The notes beneath the pieces are model-generated. The model was not told the DNA's origin. It did no database searches and was given only the letters and a program-made list of their open reading frames with translations. From positions 1-10,631 of the forward strand of contig DHQK01000247.1 in assembly GCA_002411085.1 (NCBI GenBank): a stretch of 10,631 nt of DNA, written 5' to 3'. The number at the start of each line of letters is the position of its first letter. Position 1 is the stretch's first letter. The translations under genes were made by a program, and so were the position numbers. Positions 1 to 6,072 of this stretch are shown one piece after another. The DNA is from Marinilabilia sp. UBA5340 (GTDB taxonomy: Bacteria; Bacteroidota; Bacteroidia; Bacteroidales; Marinilabiliaceae).

Positions 1-993
1 GCCAATGGAGGACATTACTATGTGACTATGAGTACCACCGATTTGGAGTGGACCGCCACCTGGCTGCCCAAAATTTCGGTGGGAGGAGCTGTTGAGGATT
101 CATTGGCTTTCTTTAAATCACAGGAGTTGTGGGCCGGAGTGATTGAAACGACTGCTGCCGGGGCACAAGTCACCTTGAGTAGTGATGCCTTGCTCTACAA
201 TACCGGCACCGGAGATGCCGATGACGGCGCACTTGCCACAACTGTTTCCTTCGCTGAAGGTGAGAGTGGTGAAATTATGCTTGCAGATGCTCCCGGAAAC
301 TTCACAGTGCCATCAGCAGGAAGCAATACTATCACACTTGATCTGGCAGGTGCTTCGGGTTGGACTTATACTATTGAAGAAGGAGAAAATCTGCCACAGG
401 AAGAAGTTGTTATTCCCTTCTTGTATCTTCCCGGGTCAAAAGACGGAGAGACCGGTGGAGACTGGACTTTTGATAACTTTATCCCTCAGTTGAATGATAC
501 GCTTTACGGAGGTTTAGTGGGCATTAATTCCCAGTGGGGATTCCAGATGTTTACAGCACCGGAATGGGGGGTCGATTATTATACCATGGGCGAGAGTGAA
601 GGCCTGCTGGAGATGAATGTGGAAGGCCGTAATATTCCTGCTCCCGACCCGGGGACTTATTGGGTAAAAGCGGATGTGAAAAACATGACCTATGAGCTAA
701 TTCCCTTAGGAGATGTGTTGTATTTGTCAGGTCTCAATGATGTGTGGGACTTTAATACATCTATTCCCAAAACCGGTGACGGTGTTTATTCGGGGACTAT
801 CGAGGTAACTTCACCTTCTCCCTGGGGATTTGCACTTTATATTGAGGCAGATAACTGGGATGATAAATTTGGCGGAAGCGATGGGACCCTTAGTTATGGA
901 GGAGCAAACATAACCGATGATAATGAGGTAGGAACATACACTTTGACAGTAGATTTGTATAATCTTACTTATGAGATGACGTTGAATCAATAA
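1..993 (+). CDS. SusE/SusF-like surface glycan-binding protein, C-terminal part (5' end outside window)
   Basis: The reading frame is open from base 1 to the TAA at 991-993, so the Met codon at 22 is internal and the real start lies upstream; 330 residues are visible. The protein appears to consist of tandem beta-sandwich modules. Module A is about residues 1-139, B about 140-237 and C about 238-330. B and C each open with a [FV]LYL[PS]G-type strand, contain a Trp-rich centre (SQWGFQMF in B, SPWGFALY in C) and end with a similar strand (GTYWVKADVKNMTYEL against GTYTLTVDLYNLTYEM). This repeat architecture is that of outer-membrane lipoproteins of the SusE/SusF type, which bind glycan chains at the surface beside a SusC/SusD importer. 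The signal peptide, lipobox and N-terminal domain would lie upstream. A strong terminator follows, so this is probably the last gene of its operon. The ligand cannot be read from the sequence. The family is fairly likely; assignment to SusE rather than SusF or another surface glycan-binding protein is open. Confidence 0.72.
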   Translation, partial: ANGGHYYVTMSTTDLEWTATWLPKISVGGAVEDSLAFFKSQELWAGVIETTAAGAQVTLSSDALLYNTGTGDADDGALATTVSFAEGESGEIMLADAPGNFTVPSAGSNTITLDLAGASGWTYTIEEGENLPQEEVVIPFLYLPGSKDGETGGDWTFDNFIPQLNDTLYGGLVGINSQWGFQMFTAPEWGVDYYTMGESEGLLEMNVEGRNIPAPDPGTYWVKADVKNMTYELIPLGDVLYLSGLNDVWDFNTSIPKTGDGVYSGTIEVTSPSPWGFALYIEADNWDDKFGGSDGTLSYGGANITDDNEVGTYTLTVDLYNLTYEMTLNQ

Positions 994-1016
994 ATCAATC
1001 TTTCCCTTTTTGATCC

Positions 1017-1057
1017 GCCCCTGTCAGGGTTTTTAATCCTGTCAGGGGCTTTATTTT
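1017..1057 (+). terminator. Intrinsic terminator after the SusE/F-like gene
   Basis: Twelve-base arms at 1017-1028 (GCCCCTGTCAGG) and 1038-1049 (CCTGTCAGGGGC) pair with a single central T-T mismatch around a 9-base loop. A T-rich tract (TTTATTTTA) follows. The stop codon lies 24 bases upstream. It probably ends the upstream glycan-utilization operon and isolates the next gene. Confidence 0.8.
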
Positions 1058-1197
1058 AGACAATAGAACTAAATGAATTATAACATGTAAGGCTATTTTA
1101 AAGTGCAGGTTCCTCATATTCAAGGGGAAATAAGGTTAAGCAGCCAAGGCTTTCTGGGGCAATGCCAAAAAGGACAATAAAATATAAATTTAAAATA

Positions 1198-1222
1198 GGG
1201 CTGCTGACTTATTCAACAGCCC
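1198..1222. repeat. Imperfect palindrome 1 of a tandem hairpin pair
   Basis: GGGCTG (1198-1203) pairs with CAGCCC (1217-1222). Inside it, after one mismatch, TGA pairs with TCA around a CTTAT loop. It shares the 9-mer TGCTGACTT with the second hairpin at 1237-1261, about 40 bases downstream. No T-run follows (the next bases are CTAAATTAAAAAAAA), so it is not a plus-strand intrinsic terminator. It could be a leader structure, or a remnant of a mobile-element end. Confidence 0.6.
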
Positions 1223-1236
1223 CTAAATTAAAAAAA

Positions 1237-1261
1237 AGGGTTGCTGACTTTCAGAAACCCT
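1237..1261. repeat. Imperfect palindrome 2 of a tandem hairpin pair, directly upstream of the glycosidase start
   Basis: AGGGTT (1237-1242) pairs with AACCCT (1256-1261), then a G-A mismatch, then CTGA pairs with TCAG around a CTT loop. It closes 13 bases before the ATG at 1275, so if transcribed it would lie in the ribosome footprint. The A-run at 1230-1237 precedes it; read on the minus strand that becomes a T-run after the hairpin, so a minus-strand terminator is another reading. Confidence 0.6.
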
Positions 1262-1274
1262 AAAATTGAATGAT

Positions 1275-3812
1275 ATGAGAGAAATACTATTAATCATACT
1301 GTTTTTTGTATTTGCAGCTGTATCAGGTCAGCATTCCCGTCATGCTTATGTGGATGACGAGGGTGTGTTGCGTTGGCAGGATGATCAATCTGAAATAAGG
1401 GGTTTTGGAGTCAACTACTCCGTTCCGTTTGCACATGCTTTCCGTATGGCTGAAAGGATGGATATTGACCTTGAGGAAGCTATCAGGCAGGATGTATATC
1501 ATTTCGCCCGGCTCGATCTGGATCTTTATCGCGTGCATGTGTGGGATACGGAGATTTCCGATTCTGTGGGGAATCTGTTGGAAAATGAGCATCTGAGGTT
1601 GTTTGATTTTGCCATTCAAGAGATGAAAAAGCGCGGAATGCGATTTGTGATTACTCCCATTGCTTTTTGGGGCAACGGCTGGCCCGAGCCTGACGAGGAT
1701 ACACCCGGGTTTTCTAATAAATATGGGAAAGATGCCTGTCTTACCAATTCCGATGCCATAGAAGCACAGGCCAATTATCTGGAGCAGTTTCTCAATCATA
1801 AGAATTCCTTTACCGGGATTGCCTATAAAGACGACCCTGATGTTATTGCTTTTGAAATCTCCAATGAGCCTCATCACAAAGGAAGCGTGGAAGAGGTGAA
1901 GAGCTACATTAACAAGATGATTTCTTCAATGAAAAAAACCGGTTTGCAAAAGCCTGTTTTCTATAATATGAGCCATAGTATTCATTTGGCAGATGCCTAT
2001 ATGGAAGCCGATTCAGATGGGGGAACCTTTCAGTGGTATCCGTCGGGACTGGTGGCCAACCATGCGCTGGAGGGGAACTACCTGCCTCATGTAGCCGAAT
2101 ACAAAATTCCTTATGAGGATCACCTGGGATTCAAAAGAAAGGCTAAAATTGTGTATGAGTTTGACCCTGCCGATGTGGCCGGAAATTACATGTATCCCGC
2201 CATGGCCCGCAGCTTCAGAGAGGCCGGATTGCAGCTGGCAACTCAGTTTGCTTATGATGCTTTGTTTCTGGCCCCTTTTAACACCAATTACGGCACGCAC
2301 TTTATGAATCTGGCTTATGCTCCACAAAAAGCCCTTAGTTTAAAGATCGCGTCAGCCGTTTTTCATGAAATTCCACGGAATGCTGATTTTGGAGCCTTTC
2401 CAGGGAATAACTCTTTCGACAATTTCAGAGTTAGTTATGAGGAGAATCTGGCTGAATATCTTTCAGAAAACCGGTTTTATTACACAAGCAATACAACTTC
2501 AATGCCTTCAGATATTACGGAGCTGAAGGAAATAGCTGGTTTTGGAAGTAGTCCCGTTGTGAAATACAATGGGCTGGGCGCTTATTTTCTTGATGAAATA
2601 GAGCCGGGAATCTGGCGCCTGGAGGTAATGCCCGATGCCTTTTGGCTTAAGGATCCTTACAGTCCGGTCGATCCCAATGTGCAAAAAACTGCTGTGCTGC
2701 ATGCAGAACATTCTATGACCATTCAATTACCACAACTTGGAGATGCTTTCTCGGCTCAGGGTATCAATGAGGCGAATTCTCTGGTAGCTATTGCCAATGA
2801 AGGGGCAATTGATCTTACTCCCGGGGTCTATTTATTGAGGAAGAAGGGACTCTCAACGAAAATTGATGTTCAGAGCCCTTTTAAAAACATTGTGCTCAAT
2901 GAATATGTAGCTCCGGCATCGGATCTGGATACGGTTTTGGTACGAAATAAAACGTCGCAATCAATCAATATGAGTGATGAGGTGGAGATTTCTTTTGATG
3001 TAATCTCCGCAGAGAAGCCTGAGGAGGTTGCAGTGTTCGTGGGGGAAGGACAATACCGAAGCCGGCGTTTTGAAGCTGAAGAAATTGCTCCTGATCAATA
3101 CAGGGCTTTGTTACCAGATGAATTAAACCGGCACCAGACCTTGAACTATTATATAGGCGTGAAGCAACCCGATGCTGGCTGGAGAACCTTCCCTTCTGGT
3201 ATTGCAGGAAATCCCGGTGATTGGGATTTTTCTTCACGCCAAGGCTACAGTCTTGATATATTGCCGGATGACTCCCCACTTTTGTTATGGAGTGCTGATG
3301 ATCATGAGTTTTCATCCTCCTCCTGGCGACAAGGAGTTGGCGTACTTCCGGATTTTAACAGAAGAGTACTCTCTTACAACTTTACTCCTGACGAGGCAGA
3401 TTTTTCAGGAGATGAGCCGTTTCATGCATTCAAATATTATTTTGGGGAGAAAATTGCCGGACGCCAAAAAAGCATTTTATCAAAGGAGAAGCTGGTTCTA
3501 AAGGCAAAGGTGAGATCCGGAACGCCTCCGGAACTTCATATTTCACTGATTGACAAATCCGGATTGGTTCGGAAATACCCGATGAAACTGAATGCCCATG
3601 ATGAATTTTATACAGTAAGTCTGAATGATTTTAATGTAGGTCCCATTGCTATTGTTCCCCGCCCATTTCCCGATTTTCTGCCATGGTTCGCCGGCCCGGG
3701 AGATGCTGCAGATTTTAATATGGCTGAAATAGAAATGGTACAGATTGTGTTACCTGCTCAGGAAGTTGAAGGGGCTTTTGATTTTTATTTAGATGATATT
3801 TGGTTAGAGTAA
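1275..3812 (+). CDS. Secreted clan GH-A (GH5-like) glycoside hydrolase with C-terminal beta domains
   Basis: This is a predicted retaining endo- or exo-glycosidase, 845 residues from the ATG at 1275. An in-frame TTG at 1266 is possible, but the ATG gives a clean signal peptide (MREILLIILFFVFAAVSG, cleavage near Gln19) without a lipobox Cys, so the mature protein should be periplasmic or released. Residues about 25-390 look like a TIM barrel: GFGVNYS (beta-1 region), LYRVHVWD (beta-2/3), FEISNEPHH with candidate acid/base Glu198 at the end of strand 4, and KIVYEFDP with candidate nucleophile Glu295 at strand 7. The usual strand-8 Trp of GH5 is not obvious (the segment reads TQFAYDALFLAPFN), so this may be a divergent GH5 subfamily or a neighbouring clan GH-A family. 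Residues about 390-545 form a beta-rich domain, followed by a linker and an Ig-like stretch. The last ~200 residues resemble a jelly-roll carbohydrate-binding module ending in FYLDDI. No T9SS sorting domain is seen. Proximity to the SusE/F-like gene suggests polysaccharide breakdown; the substrate is unknown. Confidence 0.78.
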   Translation: MREILLIILFFVFAAVSGQHSRHAYVDDEGVLRWQDDQSEIRGFGVNYSVPFAHAFRMAERMDIDLEEAIRQDVYHFARLDLDLYRVHVWDTEISDSVGNLLENEHLRLFDFAIQEMKKRGMRFVITPIAFWGNGWPEPDEDTPGFSNKYGKDACLTNSDAIEAQANYLEQFLNHKNSFTGIAYKDDPDVIAFEISNEPHHKGSVEEVKSYINKMISSMKKTGLQKPVFYNMSHSIHLADAYMEADSDGGTFQWYPSGLVANHALEGNYLPHVAEYKIPYEDHLGFKRKAKIVYEFDPADVAGNYMYPAMARSFREAGLQLATQFAYDALFLAPFNTNYGTHFMNLAYAPQKALSLKIASAVFHEIPRNADFGAFPGNNSFDNFRVSYEENLAEYLSENRFYYTSNTTSMPSDITELKEIAGFGSSPVVKYNGLGAYFLDEIEPGIWRLEVMPDAFWLKDPYSPVDPNVQKTAVLHAEHSMTIQLPQLGDAFSAQGINEANSLVAIANEGAIDLTPGVYLLRKKGLSTKIDVQSPFKNIVLNEYVAPASDLDTVLVRNKTSQSINMSDEVEISFDVISAEKPEEVAVFVGEGQYRSRRFEAEEIAPDQYRALLPDELNRHQTLNYYIGVKQPDAGWRTFPSGIAGNPGDWDFSSRQGYSLDILPDDSPLLLWSADDHEFSSSSWRQGVGVLPDFNRRVLSYNFTPDEADFSGDEPFHAFKYYFGEKIAGRQKSILSKEKLVLKAKVRSGTPPELHISLIDKSGLVRKYPMKLNAHDEFYTVSLNDFNVGPIAIVPRPFPDFLPWFAGPGDAADFNMAEIEMVQIVLPAQEVEGAFDFYLDDIWLE

Positions 3813-3881
3813 TTCAAAAAAGCAGGTTAAAACCAAATTGTCCTTTTGTTGTTAATTTAATTCATCAAAAAAACTATTGAC

Positions 3882-4286
3882 ATGAAAACATCAAAAGATT
3901 TAGCTTCCCTGATATTGCGATTGGGATTTGGCTTTTTTATAGCTTTCGGGCATGGATTAGGAAAACTGCAGATGCTCATTTCGGGGGATATTCAATTTCC
4001 GGCCTTGTTTGGTATTCCCTCAGTGGTCAACCTGACTTTAGCTGTTTTGGCTGAGTTTGTTGCCGGTGTTATGGTATTGATTGGTCTAAGAACCCGTTTG
4101 GCAACCATTCCACTGATGATTACTATGCTTACTGCAGCTTTTGTAGTGCATGGAGGAGATCCACTGTTTTCGTCAGGTGGTGCCAGTAAAGAATTTGCTC
4201 TGATTTATTTTATTGCATTCCTGGGAATTTATTTCCTTGGATCAGGAAGATACTCTGTGGATGCAGTTACCGGAAGACGTTCCTGA
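3882..4286 (+). CDS. DoxX-family integral membrane protein
   Basis: The product has 134 residues. Four hydrophobic segments are visible, at about residues 8-29, 48-69, 73-91 and 104-120, which matches the small four-helix DoxX family (related to the thiosulfate:quinone oxidoreductase subunit and to the SURF4/MauE superfamily). Family-like features are the N-terminal LxLRLxxGxxxxxHGxxKL pattern, FPALFGIP before the second helix, AEFVAGVMVLIGL in the second, and a VVHGGDPLF loop followed by EFALIY. Members sit in the inner membrane; proposed roles include redox or envelope stress functions, but most are uncharacterised. It starts 69 bases after the glycosidase stop with no terminator between, so readthrough from that gene is possible, although no functional link is evident. 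No recognisable TAnnTTTG promoter was found in the gap. Confidence 0.88.
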   Translation: MKTSKDLASLILRLGFGFFIAFGHGLGKLQMLISGDIQFPALFGIPSVVNLTLAVLAEFVAGVMVLIGLRTRLATIPLMITMLTAAFVVHGGDPLFSSGGASKEFALIYFIAFLGIYFLGSGRYSVDAVTGRRS

Positions 4287-4411
4287 TATGTATTGGGAAA
4301 GTGAAAGTGTTAAAAACGATTAAGGTTTTGGCCGGCAGGGATTAAGAGTGGTAAGTGTTGCTCAGAAATGCTAAATTTATCTACCAGATGACAAAAAATA
4401 TCCACTTTTTG

Positions 4412-4441
4412 TTTGAAGTTGTTAAAAGTTGTCTATCTTTG
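4412..4441 (+). promoter_or_regulatory. Bacteroidota-type promoter (-33 TTTG, -7 TATCTTTG)
   Basis: TATCTTTG at 4434-4441 matches the TAnnTTTG -7 element used by the Bacteroidota primary sigma factor. TTTG at 4412-4415 lies 18 bases upstream, within or near the accepted spacing for the -33 element. Transcription should start near 4446-4449. A 7-base inverted repeat (ACAAAAA at 4391-4397, TTTTTGT at 4406-4412) abuts the -33 box and could be an operator, though AT-rich repeats of this length arise by chance. Confidence 0.6.
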
Positions 4442-4446
4442 TCGCC

Positions 4447-4521
4447 AAGAAAGTTTCGCCTTTCCCTTAGATCAGAAAAAAATCCAGAAAAAAGGTTCGG
4501 TGGTTTGCCGGACCTTTTTTT
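4447..4521 (+). ncRNA. Candidate short RNA framed by a promoter and an intrinsic terminator
   Basis: A well-formed promoter (4412-4441) and a perfect terminator (4488-4521) delimit a transcript of about 75 nt with no ATG and no credible reading frame. The 5' portion (about 4447-4487) is A- and pyrimidine-rich and unstructured as far as I can see, a layout common in small regulatory RNAs with an exposed 5' seed and a terminator hairpin at the 3' end. The start is estimated from the promoter and may be off by a few bases. Alternatively this is a leader with early termination. I recognise no known RNA family. A 60-codon frame at 4355-4537 crosses the promoter and terminator and is not credible as a gene. 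Confidence 0.38.
4488..4521 (+). terminator. Strong intrinsic terminator upstream of tRNA-Val
   Basis: GGTTCGG (4494-4500) pairs with CCGGACC (4508-4514) with one G-U pair around a 7-base loop. The flanking A6 (4488-4493) and T7 (4515-4521) extend the stem to 13 pairs and give the U-tract. The symmetric A/T flanks mean it could act on either strand, although no minus-strand gene is nearby. Confidence 0.82.
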
Positions 4522-4565
4522 GTTGAATTTTCTTTAACATGATGAAGAAGGAATCCTTTTTTTAC

Positions 4566-4573
4566 TATTTTTG
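4566..4573 (+). promoter_or_regulatory. -7 promoter element of tRNA-Val
   Basis: TATTTTTG matches TAnnTTTG and lies 13 bases before the first base of the tRNA, which suits transcription starting about 4579-4582 with a very short 5' leader. No convincing TTG -33 element is found at the usual spacing; the nearest TTG, at 4523-4525, is too far away. Confidence 0.55.
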
Positions 4574-4586
4574 CAGCATCAAACAT

Positions 4587-4661
4587 GGGTTGTTAGCTCA
4601 GTTGGTTTAGAGCATTACCTTGACAGGGTAGGGGTCACTGGTTCGAATCCAGTACAACCCA
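4587..4661 (+). tRNA. tRNA-Val (anticodon GAC)
   Basis: The full cloverleaf can be drawn by eye. The acceptor stem GGGTTGT/ACAACCC has 7 pairs. The D stem is GCTC/GAGC. The anticodon stem TTACC/GGTAG (one G-U) encloses the loop TTGACAG, with anticodon GAC at 4622-4624. The variable loop is short, and the T stem ACTGG/CCAGT carries the TTCGAAT loop. The discriminator base is A at 4661. The 3' CCA is not encoded and must be added after transcription. GAC reads GUC and GUU valine codons. The gene stands alone with its own promoter element and terminator. Confidence 0.97.
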
Positions 4662-4667
4662 CAAAAG

Positions 4668-4700
4668 GCCGGCAGGATTTTCCTGACCGGCTTTTTTTTT
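4668..4700 (+). terminator. Intrinsic terminator of tRNA-Val
   Basis: GCCGGCAGGA (4668-4677) pairs with TCCTGACCGGC (4681-4691), leaving one bulged A, around a TTT loop, followed by nine T residues (4692-4700). It begins 7 bases after the tRNA 3' end. Confidence 0.88.
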
Positions 4701-4728
4701 GGCATGGATGCAATTCCTTAACTTTTAT

Positions 4729-4736
4729 TATTTTTG
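4729..4736 (+). promoter_or_regulatory. -7 promoter element upstream of the small unknown gene
   Basis: TATTTTTG matches TAnnTTTG and sits just after the tRNA terminator. The predicted start near 4742 would give a 5' leader of about 70 bases before the ATG at 4812. No TTG -33 element is seen at normal spacing, so the call rests on the -7 match and on the position. Confidence 0.42.
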
Positions 4737-4811
4737 AACTTTACAATCAGCCCCCTGAGAGAAAGAAAATAAGTAAGAAACGTCTTCAGGCGGGGAAAAG
4801 GGGATATATTT

Positions 4812-5150
4812 ATGACAGAATACAATGCAGAAAACTGGGACCTGATGGTTCTGGAAGTGAGCAAACGTTTTAAAGTTACAGCGGATTTTGATTTTATGCT
4901 TTTCCTGATTGGCATTCAGGAACTGGGCCGGGGAATGAAGCCTTATGAGCGACAGGAGAAGATGGATCTGATAAATCTGGGCAAATGTACATTGCTGAGC
5001 CGCGAAGGATATCTTAAATCCACCGGACACGATGAGGAAGGATGGCCCCAGTTTGAGGAGATTAAGAAACTGAAATCCTTAACCCCTTCCTTGATGAATC
5101 ATTTGTTGAAGAAATCAGCTTTCGAATACCTGAAGATACAATTACAATAA
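4812..5150 (+). CDS. Conserved-looking small cytoplasmic protein of unknown function
   Basis: The product has 112 residues and no signal peptide or membrane helix, so it should be cytoplasmic. Visible features are an N-terminal acidic and aromatic segment (NAENWDLMV), a hydrophobic core helix (DFDFMLFLIGIQELG at about residues 25-39), a KMDLINLGKCTLLS segment with a single Cys at residue 59, and EGYLK followed by DEEGWPQFEEIKKL at about residues 65-86. The LFLIGIQELG...LL...GY......D.EGWP pattern resembles a family I believe is widespread in Bacteroidota and has no known role; this is from memory and unverified. The ATG at 4812 is preceded by an AGGGG about 10 bases upstream. The cyclophilin gene starts 19 bases after its stop, so co-transcription with the isomerase cluster is likely. 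A longer frame at 4571-4873 runs through the tRNA and was not accepted. Confidence 0.72.
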   Translation: MTEYNAENWDLMVLEVSKRFKVTADFDFMLFLIGIQELGRGMKPYERQEKMDLINLGKCTLLSREGYLKSTGHDEEGWPQFEEIKKLKSLTPSLMNHLLKKSAFEYLKIQLQ

Positions 5151-5169
5151 TCAGATAAACAGAAAAATC

Positions 5170-6003
5170 ATGACACCATTTCTTTCTTTTCGGAAAGCAT
5201 CTATGTTTTCATTTCTTATGGCCCTTGGGATATTACTCACTTTTTGTGACGAACCTGAGAAGAAGGTGCTTGTAAAAACACCTTATGGTAATATGAAAAT
5301 TAAACTTTATAACGATACCCCGCAGCACAAGGAGAACTTCCTAAAATTGGTGGAAGAAGGCTTTTATGACGACCTGCTTTTTCACCGGGTCATCGAAGGT
5401 TTTATGATTCAGGGAGGTGATCCCGAGTCTAAAGATGCTGAAAAAGGTGCCCGGCTTGGATCCGGCGGTCCCGGATATACCATTCCTGCAGAAATCACTT
5501 TTCCCAGGCACTTTCATAAAAAAGGAGCGCTCGCTGCGGCTCGTCAGGGAGACCAGGTAAATCCCGAGCGGGAGTCATCCGGTTCGCAGTTTTATATTGT
5601 ACAGGGAGAAACTTTTACCATTGGGAAACTAGACACCATGGAGATGCAAATGTCTAAACGCGCTTTGCAGTCCCGTATGTTTGAAAAAATAACTCCTTTT
5701 CAGGATTCTCTGATGGCCATGCGCCAAAGAGGGGATCGGGAGAATTTTGAAGCCCTTATTGCTCAGCTTGAAGAGGAAGCCAAAGCCGAATTGGGTGATT
5801 CAGCTGAATTCAAATTCCCTGAGGAAGTACGTGAGGCGTATACCACCATTGGCGGAACCCCAATGCTGGATAATACATATACGGTATTTGGCGAAGTAGA
5901 AGAAGGACTGGATGTGATTGATTCTATTGCAAAAGTTAATACGGATCAGATGGATCGTCCGCTAGAGGATATTGAAATGACGATGGAAATTATTGAGGAA
6001 TAA
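5170..6003 (+). CDS. Envelope cyclophilin-type peptidyl-prolyl isomerase (probable lipoprotein), paralogue 1
   Basis: The product has 277 residues. It should catalyse cis-trans isomerisation of X-Pro bonds during folding of exported proteins. The N-terminus has a basic region and a hydrophobic stretch ending at LLTFC-DEPE; Cys26 is a plausible but atypical lipobox (Phe at -1), so it is probably a lipoprotein. The cyclophilin domain runs from about residue 33 to 277. Active-site positions can be matched to human CypA: Arg73 (R55), Phe78 (F60), Met79 (M61), Gln81 (Q63) in FHRVIEGFMIQGG; Gln140 and Tyr142 (Q111, F113) in SGSQFYI; Tyr237 in place of H126 in LDNTYTVFG. This is the most canonical active site of the three paralogues. 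Residues about 147-223 are a charged, helix-prone insertion between the SQFYI strand and YTTIGG that classical cyclophilins lack. It lies 19 bases after the small unknown gene and is followed by its own terminator. Confidence 0.92.
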   Translation: MTPFLSFRKASMFSFLMALGILLTFCDEPEKKVLVKTPYGNMKIKLYNDTPQHKENFLKLVEEGFYDDLLFHRVIEGFMIQGGDPESKDAEKGARLGSGGPGYTIPAEITFPRHFHKKGALAAARQGDQVNPERESSGSQFYIVQGETFTIGKLDTMEMQMSKRALQSRMFEKITPFQDSLMAMRQRGDRENFEALIAQLEEEAKAELGDSAEFKFPEEVREAYTTIGGTPMLDNTYTVFGEVEEGLDVIDSIAKVNTDQMDRPLEDIEMTMEIIEE

Positions 6004-6020
6004 TATTTGCATACTTCTTT

Positions 6021-6055
6021 GACCGGGTTGCATTTTGCAATCCGGTCATTTTTTT
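6021..6055 (+). terminator. Intrinsic terminator between cyclophilin paralogues 1 and 2
   Basis: GACCGGGTTGCA (6021-6032) pairs with TGCAATCCGGTC (6036-6047) along 12 pairs (one G-T) around a TTT loop, then ATTTTTTT. The next gene begins 18 bases later, so paralogue 2 either depends on readthrough or has a promoter overlapping this region that I could not identify. Confidence 0.85.
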
Positions 6056-6072
6056 AATTATACCTGAAGGAT

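Noticed and set aside
1058..1195. Possible small gene or mobile-element remnant between the terminator and the hairpin pair
   Set aside because: No reading frame of useful length, no transposase-like sequence and no clear terminal repeats apart from the hairpins reported separately.
1323..1877. 184-codon minus-strand frame opposite the glycosidase
   Set aside because: It is the antisense shadow of a conserved catalytic domain and has no independent start signals.
3813..3881. Promoter in the gap before the DoxX-family gene
   Set aside because: No TAnnTTTG element with a TTG at usual spacing is present; only generic AT-rich sequence.
4355..4537. 60-codon plus-strand frame
   Set aside because: It spans a clear promoter and an intrinsic terminator hairpin, and its composition follows the A- and T-rich control elements.
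4571..4873. 100-codon plus-strand frame across the tRNA
   Set aside because: It runs through tRNA-Val and its terminator and overlaps the start of the better-supported gene at 4812; it has no protein-like composition.
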